Of a stretch of 64,000 nt of DNA, positions 55,230 to 64,000 are shown one piece after another. The translations under genes were made by a program, and so were the position numbers. The first letter of the stretch is position 1; the number at the start of each line of letters is the position of its first letter. Origin of the DNA: Zygaena filipendulae (lineage: Eukaryota; Arthropoda; Insecta; Lepidoptera; Zygaenidae). Where the stretch lies: contig OU015665.1 in assembly GCA_907165275.2 (NCBI GenBank), forward strand, positions 8,308,001 to 8,372,000, given 5' to 3'. Below the pieces are notes generated by a model. That model made no database searches. It saw nothing but the letters and a program-made list of their open reading frames with translations, and was not told where the DNA came from.

Positions 55230-58200
55230 GTGTTGCGCGGCGGCGGGACGTAGGCGCCTGCGCCGGCCCCGGCTCGCTCGGCGCGCGACGCTGCCGACAC
55301 CGCTCCGGTAACCGCTTAGAGTATTTAACCAACAGGAGGCGCCGTTGACGGACGACCCACCCTCCGCCGATGGTACGAGAGCGTGTGTTGGTATGGAGTC
55401 TGTGGTGCTTGTGGGCGTATTTTCTTAGCCGCCGAGTGTTAAGTGTGCGTGACCTCACTCCCCGCCGCTAAAGTAACTTGTTTCGCACGTGACGTCTCCT
55501 CGGTTAAATACTCTAAAGGTAACATACTCTACGTACTCATACTTGCAACACTCACCGAGCGTTAACGCATCCCCCGATTTCGGTTTCTAGAACGGTGGTC
55601 GACGAGTACAATGAATTAGTCTGGTTTCTGGTATAACATTTCGTGTGAACTGTGCCTATAATGGTTAACGAAAATAATAGTTGAGTACTTTGATACCAGC
55701 TTCTGGTTATATTTTTCAATCTCAATCGGACTATGAGATTTGAGTGTGGAGTGGTTTGCAGAATTCCTTCCCCACCAGGAACCCCTCCACATTTATCAAA
55801 ATCAGCTGTCTGTCTGACAAAAAGTTAATCTTAGACCCGTTTGGAATGACTCATTGAACGGTTGTTAGCGTTAGAGAAACCGGGGGGTCACTATAACATT
55901 CTACCTTTAATTACTACAGGGGAAAGTAAATTTACCAATTCAATACAATATTGTATTCTATAATAATTCAGTTGTTTTAGCGCTTCATGAAAACAGTAGG
56001 GATCTCATTAGTTCGGATGGGTTGTTTGTACTCTAAAGGTGTGTATTCACTAGGCGCCTATTAACGTTTTTGGACTGAAGTTGGCGGATATCGTGCCCCG
56101 TGTTTTTTCCACATTCTCAGTGATTTCTATCATGTGCAGGCCCCGAAAAATTAGTGTTGTTGACTTATAAATATAAATCTTAGGGAAATTAGTATAAAGT
56201 CCCCATCGACGAGTCGCGACTTTACTGGAGTTGTATGATGTGCGCTGTCGCGCGACTCGTCTGGCGCTGGCGACACGTCGTGGCCCCCAGTGAATACACG
56301 CCTTCATGGGACAATGTACGTATTTCATAGTTTATAAAATTTTAAAGTATGTATTATCAATATGTACCATCGATTCTCTGTATACAGCAGCGTCTTGCAT
56401 TTATTTTAACACATTATATAATATTATAGGTCGTTAAAATAATAACTGTATGTAAAGACCCAATGCCAAAAATACACTACTCCTTGTGCTCAATAAATTT
56501 CCGTAGAACAAATTTTTTATTGCAAACGAAATGTGCACAATGTGTTTTTAAAATGTTATATAATGGTTTTAAACAATACTGCATCCGTAGTTTTTGTCGA
56601 TAACAATTATTGTAAATCGTGCAATTATTACTAACAGTCGGCCGTTTTATTAACCGACTTCAAAAAGAAGCAGGTTCTCAATTCGACTGTATATTTTTTA
56701 ATTTTTATATTTGGGATCACTTACAGATAACAGTTATTCGGTTCCTAAATGTTACGTTTGTTGGTGCAAGATCTTGCAGTTATCGATTTTTATATAATAT
56801 GCTTAGTACATGTATTATGTCATTCTGTCAATGTAATATATTGAATTAGCTGGTCGATTTAGATATTTGTTTTTGATATAGTGTCCTATCAGTTAATTGA
56901 AGTTGTATAAATGTATTTATCTCGACGATTCTCGTTTCATGCACAAAGTCTTATAGCTAGAAACTTAATTTTCGCCTGTACCTTGTTTTATAGTAACTAC
57001 TCAATTATTATAACGATGGAATATCGAACAACAGGGGCGACTCTCACCGACAGTTAAATCTTGGTTTAGTGGAACTTAAACTTGGATCAAACTTGATGAT
57101 ATAATTATGATAATCAAGCTTATTGAGTTGAAATGTTAGTTAAACTTTGTCTATTCAGTATCGATTTATTGAAATGTACAATGGTTCACTGTTTCGAGAT
57201 TAAATTTTCGGTGCAAGGTGCCCTGGATAACTTTTTAATTACACTTTTAGGTAGGTTTGATTCAATTGTAAACGTAAGTGACAAAAATGTATAGTATTCC
57301 TCGAATAGACTCTTCCGTAGAGGTGCAAATGATGGCAAGAAGTGCAATGGCCTTATTTCTAATGGATATTGTATTTAATTTTATTTGATATAATTAATAT
57401 GTTGGGTCGGTGACGCGAGGTCCCGTTTGTTAGAGTCGCTAGTGTGCTGTGCTGTCGCTAAAAGGCCCACAACGAAAAAAAAAATTATAATTTCTAATTC
57501 GTTTGAAAAGGAGGAAAACTATAAAAAGTTGTGGTATTAAAATGAATCGGATAAAAATGTTATTTATAATACCGTTTATCAATCAGCTTTGGCTCACCTT
57601 GCCTATAACTGACACATGTAGGTCCGTTTTGCAGAGCTCTTACTTTGAGGCCGACTCTTGAGAATATATCTACACGTTACGATAAACTCGCTCTCGATTC
57701 CATGGGCCTCGCGCAGAGCGTTGTGGTGTGTCCTAACATTTATAAGCGATACGGGAACACTTCGAATTTACATACCTACCGCATTTATTTATTTATTTAT
57801 TTATTTTTAGTATTCAGAAAACTTAATATTTTTTAATGTTACTAGTTTTTTCTTCGGTCAATTATGTCGGTTAAAAACTGCATTGTTTGTTTTTATATTT
57901 TTATTATTTTACATGTAATCAAGATTACTCCAATAAGAGAGTTGCTCAAGTAACTACAAAATATTGGTAAGACCACGATCAAAACAATCCAACAACGACG
58001 GTCTTGCTGTAAGCGTCGTTGGGATAGATTTTTTAAATCTTGAAGAATTAGCAAATTATGATAGGCAATAGTTGGAATGTGCATTGCGGTGATAGATATC
58101 ACGGAACAATTCACGGACCGACTTGTTTAAGTTAGCAATAAGGTATATTTGAAGGTCAGTGGATTAATATGTAATAAACTAAGTCATGGATAAATTAAAC

Positions 58201-59031
58201 TATGTTATTATTATGTGACATTAACTAATGCAACAACCATGTCCGGTTTAAATAGAGGGCGTAGTTGAGTAAAAGCGAAATAAATTCATTAAATTATGTA
58301 GAAAGAATTTAACAAAATAAAATTAGCTAACTTGAAATTTATGTAACTGTTTATTTACAAATTGTATTATTTGTGTATTATAATTTATAATAAGTGTAAG
58401 TGTAAAATGTTGCTTTAAAGTTATTCGCATACAATAAACGAGCGAGCGTTGACAACGCGTGCTGATAACGAATTAAATTTGTGAATATTATGATATCCTT
58501 GTCATTCAACATTAGTTTCATTTCTTTTTTTCTAGATTAAAGAAAACACTTTACTTTTTCGCAACTGGTTGAATAATTATTTATTATGATTAAGTATTTT
58601 AATCGAGTAAATAATATAATATACAAATATAGTTATTACATTTTACTTGCTAATTTATCTATCATAGTAGATAGGCGATTGGTTTCCTCGGTCATATAAG
58701 TAAATAATTAATTAGCATTTGTCTAGGCCCTCTGTAGTGTCGTTAATTCTCTATTCACACAAAATAACACTTCGGTATATGAAGTTATGGATATTTTAAA
58801 TCATATTTCCCTGTTACGAACGCTGGTTACTTTTGTGTAAAAACTATGGGGGCGATTCTGGTGTGAGTCTAAATTCAGCTATTTGCCAGCAGATATTAGA
58901 TTTTCGGTCATATGACATTTCATATGACCGAAAAATGATAAAAAAATAGAAAAATATTTAGAACCCAAATAAAAAAAAATTGTGCTGTTTTGAAAAGAAT
59001 GGTTCAAATTACTAACTAGTAGTAACATTTA
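55230..59031. other. ARPC2 3' region and spacer to the TMIE-like gene
   Basis: The first part must be ARPC2 3' UTR. It is GC-rich to about 55500, then AT-rich. AATAAA-type signals occur (for example near 56492 and 58433), but I cannot say which is used. A short TTTA repeat lies at 57781-57807. No coding exon was recognised. Confidence 0.45.
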
Positions 59032-61671
59032 TTAAAAATCCATCTTGCTGCCGACGTTGTCTGGCGTCGAGGGCTTGTTCTGCGACAGCTTGGACAAGTG
59101 CGCCACTTTGGTGGCGAACTTGACGAACCCCTGCCCGGCGACCTGAGGCTCCGGCTTCTGACCGCTCTCCGGGTATGACTCGTCCAGCGACCCTGGAGTA
59201 CGGGAGAACAAGATTGAAACAAACTAATAGGCCCTACACACCGCTCGACCAATCTAAGGCCGCGTAGAGCATGAGCGTAAAAAGCCTCACTAAATAAATG
59301 ATTAAAAAAAAAAAAACAAAAAAAAAAGGAATCTAATCCTCCGGTTTACAGTCTTAAGCTATCTCCCGACAGGTATCGAACGATACGCAGCATCTAGGTG
59401 ATGAAGTGAACTTGAGTGTGGTTTCTGAACACAGAGTAGTGTTTGAATGGAGATAAAACGTTGCCAGTTGGAATCAAGGACTGGTCGTGTGCAGTCAATT
59501 TTTTGTTAAGATGCTGCTGATGATTGACGATGCTGCAGAGCGGCAGGAGTTCCACCCTGCCGTCTGGCTTAACTGGCGCGTAGCCTGATAGATAACTGTC
59601 ACCAAATGAGTAAGGTTTCCGATTGCAGCTATACATCGATTAAGCTGTGCAGGTTTCCATAGGATCAATGTAGGGATCCCGAAATTCACGTGAGTAAAAC
59701 CACGGGGAACAGCTAGTAAAAAAATAACTAGAGTTAGGCATCTCAGTTAAGGTATAAGTATAATACGTATAATTATGTAACAAAAAAAAGTGAAAAATGA
59801 TTACTACATTACATGTAATGTTATCTCCCACAAGCAATTAATATCCATAAAAAAATGTGTGCCTGTCGCCTAAAAATAAAAAAAAAAATATTTCAATTGT
59901 GTGAGTTTTGGACAATTTTTATAAATTGATTGTGGTAGGCTTGTGTAGTGATAAATTTAACGCTCGCCTTGTCCGGGTGACATGTTGGAGCTGTGCTGGG
60001 ACCCGTCCTTAGCCGCTTCCATTTCTCGCTTCTTCTCGTGCAACACTTCCAACGCTAGCCGCATGCGCAACACGAGAATACGATCACTGCAGATACTACT
60101 CGGAGTATAGTTATATCGTACAGGGTGTTGGGACAAGTGATGTGACTGTGACTTTTTTCTAGGTCATTAGTTGGTGAGATCTGCGCTTCAAAAGTCGTAA
60201 AAAATGTCATGTTTTAAATTTTAATAAGGTGTGGAAAATTCTGAAAAAAAAAATCTAATCACCTAGTGGACCTAAAAATATTTTTGTGTGGTTTTTTAAA
60301 TACGGAATATCTTAAAAAAAAATATTAGAATTTTAACAGTGAACGTTCTTCCCCAACGGCACTGGTACGCACGCACTTGGCCAACGTAAGAAATGAGTCG
60401 ATTCAAATTACGGTTTATGAAAAATACCTATGAGATGAGAGATAAATTGTAAATTTTAGATACCTAGTGTATGTACCTACATCACTTGTCCGACCACCCT
60501 ATACCTATTTGTATTAAGAAAATTAAACAGTTTTGAATCATTATCTTATCTCTACAGTAAAAGCAAATAATTACTACTGCTATGTAGTCAGAAGACGTTA
60601 ATAAACGTAAGTATACACATATATTTAAAAGTACACGTAGATTGGAATACAATCTAATATACGTGGTATGTATTCACTACAAAAATGTATACCTATAAGT
60701 ATTACATTACCTATAGTTTAGTTCTGCTTATTGTTAGTTAGGGACCGGGTTTACTATTATTTTCATTTAAAATTATTTCCCTAAAGATCCTTATAGGATA
60801 TTCAGTTCTAAATTCCAATTTTGGTGAAAATCAGCCCCGAGACTTGAGAATTTTTCGCTATTTTAATGATTCGGATATCGTCATACACGCTTAAAGGAAA
60901 AAAATCACCCTACCTGTATTACACAAAAAAGGAAAAACTTATTATCCGTATGATGACGTGATATTATCCTGGCGACTAGACAAGGATAACATTACAACAC
61001 AAGAATTAGTGGGAATCGAACCCACGGATCCTGGAGCCTTATTTTTGGCCGGGGCTAATTGACAAAATTTTCTTTTAGTCCGGTTTGTAGATCAAAAATA
61101 TTGGACACATATTTTTTTCTTTTTTACGGACCTAATCAAAAAATAACGGTAATCAATCAATATATTATAAGTAGGTAATACTCAATATGAGTTGAAAGTT
61201 GAAATTTCGCGTGACGTCACTATCCGGTGCAGTTTGTATGGGGGCTTATAGCGGTTAATGACGTCACGTCAATCCATGTATATTTTCGTTAATTTGAAAA
61301 AGCGAAAAATACGTATCCATTATTTTTTGTTTTCTAACTGACGGACTAGTTAGAATTTTGATTTTCAAAAGTCGTCAACATCCCTATTGCAAAATTCGCA
61401 TGTGAATGCTTAAAAAAATGTATGAGCATTCGCATGTGATGTGAATCTCGAATTCCGTGTGCGAAAGTGATTCGAACTATTAAAAAATACGCCCACTGAG
61501 CCACATCGATCAAATCACCATCTTTCAGAGACATAGTGTCAATTTTTGCGTCCTGTATGGTCTCCAGCTCTTGGCGGAATTTAGTAGTTATCTTCCGCCG
61601 TTGATAATCTGCCTCGATTTGCTGCTTGGTGCGCGGAATGCGGAAGCGGAAACAACAGCACACCATCACGA
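59032..61671 (-). CDS. tmie: TMIE-like transmembrane protein, partial gene model
   Basis: Resembles TMIE, a small membrane protein of hair-cell mechanotransduction complexes that works with TMC channels. Supported exons in gene order: about 61671-61519, with VVMVCCCFRFRIPRTKQQ then IEADYQRRK, which lines up with the vertebrate [23 protein letters not shown] region (end of the membrane helix and the basic stretch after it). Next, about 60086-59962 (RMRLALEVLHEKKREMEAA), which ends GAG-C before a GTTAAA donor. Last, 59192-59032, starting SLDESYPESG and ending NVGSKMDF-stop. The join between the last two keeps frame. The donor of the 61.5 kb exon is unsettled (GTGATT at 61518 is possible) and a further small exon may lie between 60100 and 61500. 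The N-terminal exons were not found. TMIE assignment rests on the CCxFxxRxPRT motif. Confidence 0.62.
59670..59716 (+). mobile_element. Helitron-like 3' end remnant
   Basis: CCCGAAATTCACGTGAGTAA, then AACCACGGGGAACAGCTAG, is a degenerate hairpin and CTAG end in the last intron of the TMIE-like gene. Confidence 0.5.
61005..61040 (-). repeat. tRNA-like or SINE fragment
   Basis: On the minus strand GTGGGTTCGATTCCCACT is a B-box and T-arm palindrome. No complete cloverleaf could be built around it, so it is probably a SINE remnant. Confidence 0.35.
61076..61348. mobile_element. MITE with TTTAGTCCG inverted ends, copy 2
   Basis: TAGTCCGGTTTGTAG at the left and ACTGACGGACTA at the right, with GACGTCAC motifs and TTGGACACATATTTTT inside, match the element at 2446-2731 in the same orientation. 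It lies in an intron of the TMIE-like gene. Confidence 0.68.
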
Positions 61672-61796
61672 CTGCAATCATAGACAATATATACACGCAG
61701 TTATAGTAAAAAAAAAACATACGCGTTGAATTGAGAACCTCCTCCTCAGAAGAATAACTAAAGCTATTGTTCTGAGACCTCCTCCTTTTTGGGAAG

Positions 61797-61840
61797 TCGT
61801 CCGAAATTACCGCAGGTGAAACCGCGGGAAACAGCAAGTA
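61797..61840 (+). mobile_element. Helitron-like 3' end remnant
   Basis: TCCGAAATTACCGCAGGTGA, then AACCGCGGGAAACAGCAAGT, is the family hairpin with a mutated CTAG. It lies just upstream of the membrane-segment exon of the TMIE-like gene. Confidence 0.5.
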
Positions 61841-63128
61841 TGTTATAATTACGGCATACTATAGGTGCTTTTAGGTAGATTTAGACACATTTGCAATTTA
61901 AATAATTAAAAGCCCAAAGTGAAGTTAAGAAAAATAATTAAGTATATAGTTAGGATCATTATACCGGTAAGCAATTCGTGATCATAGCTCGTACCGTTTC
62001 CCTTTCACATCACCAGTGGTTTACTCTTTGATCTCCACGATGTAAATAACTACTTATGCTGTTTATACTTACAGTTTTAGCCATTACTCACATTAGGTAC
62101 TTACTTAAAAGTGTTAAAGAACCCCAGCAAAGAAATATTACTTGCCACACTCTCAATCCACCCACAACATTTGTTTCCAACCATCCTGGTTCTTCAGTAT
62201 TTTTTAATACATCCATAATGGGATCCATTGCGACTCGATCAACTTGGAACTTTTTTATCATATGAAATTTTATTATAAACTAGGACAAATCGTTTGACAA
62301 CATGTGCGACTTACAATCCAAATGGAATTTTACTAATTGAACTAATTTCTAGGAGTGGTTTTAGCACTTTTAGCCACACCTTGTATTGCGTTATACCACA
62401 GCAGTTATACCATCCCTCACCGCTCCTCATTTTATCCACATTCGTCCAAAGCAAATGGTAGTATTTTTTGCTGTGGGTACTCGTATACCAAAATTTCCTG
62501 CTGAAATATTGATCTACGTTTATTTGCTAATTAAAACAAATGACGATAATAACAAAGAATATTAGTAAATTAACAAAATTGATATCAAAACTATATTGTA
62601 TAAATTTGAATTTCCCTCTCTTTTATTTTGCCGCAACAATTACTGACTAGGTACCGCCCGAAACTGCATTCCAGTGTTGCTACATTAATAAAACTAGTTT
62701 GTAAAACCACATTTTATTAATATAATTATTTCCCTAATGTTTAGTTAGAATCATGTTAGAATGGATTAATGATTATTGTTAGGTACTTCTTGAATTTTAT
62801 ATTTTGTACATCACATAATTATATTTTTTTTTTACATAAATTCTTCGTTTCATAAATTCATGAATGAAATTGATTGAGGCAAAATTCTTTTTTGTAATAA
62901 CAACATTTGTTCTTATTTCTCTTTCTGAAATGATTGTTTCACCTTCTCGCAGAAAATAGGGTGTCGAAACTGTCCAATAACCTCCGTTATTTTACTACTA
63001 TTTTAAAGATCGAAGATGAATCTTTTATGATAATTGTGGATTATTTCGTGTAAAAATCTGTCTAAGTGATGTTGTGTAAGATCGTTTGTGTTCTTGCGAT
63101 CACTCTGTAGCGATTTTAAAAATTAAAC
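61841..63128. other. Region between the TMIE-like exon and the UPF0047 gene
   Basis: May hold N-terminal exons of the TMIE-like gene (minus) and the promoter of the UPF0047 gene (plus). I could not recognise either. The sequence is AT-rich. A minus-strand open stretch near 62345-62460 has no family resemblance I can defend. Confidence 0.35.
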
Positions 63129-64000
63129 ATGGCCTCAAACCGAGGAATTCATATCGGATCCGCGTGGTTTCAACGGAAGCTAAACCTGAGGCCGCAGCAC
63201 CGAGGAGTGCACCTCGTCACGGAAGAGATCCTGAAGCAGGTGCCAGAGTTGTCACAGTTCGCGGTTGGCCTCTGCCACATCCAGAGTGAGTGTTCTCAAC
63301 CTCCCAAGCATTTCTACCGCCGCGCCGTTGCTGCACCCCCTTCCATCTGTCAAATATGTCCTACATAATAATAAGCCTCGCGCTATTTTCTTACTACAGT
63401 GTTATGAATTATTAACCTATTCGAAATCTTAACATATCGAACTATGGGTCAATAAGTGCCTAGTTCCCGTAGGTGACTGTGGCTCATATGTTTAGCTGCC
63501 GGCTGATAGACCGTATGTTATTTCCAGTAATGCACACATCAGCGAGCCTAGCTCTTAACGAGAGCTGGGACCCTGATGTCAGAGATGATATGGAGATGAT
63601 GCTCAACAAAATAGTACCTGAGGGTCTGCCATATCGTCACTCGTGTGAGGGGCCAGATGACATGGTGAGCTGACATGTTATTAATTTGTATTTTGATCTG
63701 GAATCCCCTTATGACCTTTTGAATACATATGTTATAACTAATGAAAAATTCATTTGTTTTTTAGTTTCAATCAAATTCTGAATGTCATCACATAATTTTT
63801 GTTTTGTTTTTTGTTTACACACATTCACAATTATTCTTAACACAGTCATACACAGTACCTATAGTGTAAGTTTTTGTAATTTTTTCAACACTCATTTCAT
63901 AAAGTAGTTTATGTAATGCAATGTATAATATTTATGTGTGGAAGTTCATTCCAGCCTAAAAAATGATTTATGTAATTATTATTAAATCAAAATTGTATCT
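63129..64000 (+). CDS. UPF0047/YjbQ-family protein, 5' part (runs off the window)
   Basis: Two exons are visible: 63129-63285 and 63528-63664, joined in frame (GTGAGT donor, TATTTCCAG acceptor), giving the first 98 of about 140 expected residues. The start MASNRGIHIGSAWFQRKLNL is followed by RPQHRGVHLVTEEIL, then GLCHIQIMHTSASLALNES and WDPDVRDDMEMMLNKIVPE, the conserved core of the family. Bacterial YjbQ has been linked to a secondary thiamine-phosphate synthase activity. The animal role is not established. The missing C-terminal exon should contain the remaining conserved His/Glu residues. The family call is firm; the function is open. Confidence 0.88.

Noticed and set aside
55034..55348. 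Plus-strand ORF overlapping the last ARPC2 exon
   Set aside because: Different frame from the conserved GRTFIRRD tail; no homology and a low-complexity Arg-rich end.
62345..62460. Minus-strand open stretch (reading WTNVDKMRSGEGWYN) as a TMIE or transposase exon
   Set aside because: No motif I can tie to either family and no clean splice signals.

Overview
The window is nuclear DNA from an insect, almost certainly a moth or butterfly (Lepidoptera). Genes are split by GT-AG introns, intergenic DNA is AT-rich, and non-coding DNA is packed with short non-autonomous transposons. The most frequent of these ends in a hairpin such as GCGGGTGAAACCGC followed by CTAG, a Helitron-like 3' end that is very common in lepidopteran genomes. 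Two Tor genes also fit, since two Tor genes have been reported in the silkworm.

Layout: 1-10301 (minus) is most of a UBE4B/Ufd2 ubiquitin-chain factor gene whose 3' end, including the U-box, lies off the left edge. 11292-25298 (plus) is a complete 11-exon Target of rapamycin kinase gene (Tor copy A, 2426 codons). 26945-27754 (minus) is a two-exon cytidine deaminase. 27755-32277 has no gene and holds several palindromic elements. 32278-45676 (minus) is a second complete Tor gene (Tor copy B, 10 exons, 2447 codons), tail-to-tail with copy A. 46377-46568 (minus) is a small unrecognised protein of 63 residues. 48601-55229 (plus) is ARPC2 (Arp2/3 complex subunit 2, 8 exons, 303 codons). 59032-61671 (minus) is a partial TMIE-like membrane protein gene. 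63129-64000 (plus) is the start of a UPF0047/YjbQ-family gene that runs off the right edge.

The centre of interest is the inverted Tor pair flanking a cytidine deaminase. Both copies have intact frames and kinase motifs (GDRHPSN and DFG), so neither looks like a pseudogene. Copy B is the conservative one. Copy A has diverged in the FRB domain and in the region corresponding to the LST8-binding element, uses two GC-AG introns, and has an intron that copy B lacks. Despite this, the kinase-domain exons of the two copies share perfect nucleotide runs of 95, 112 and 61 bases, silent sites included, while other exons differ freely. This suggests gene conversion between the inverted copies, confined to the catalytic core.

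Exon boundaries were set by hand from splice signals, reading-frame continuity and family conservation. All exon sums for the complete genes are multiples of three.
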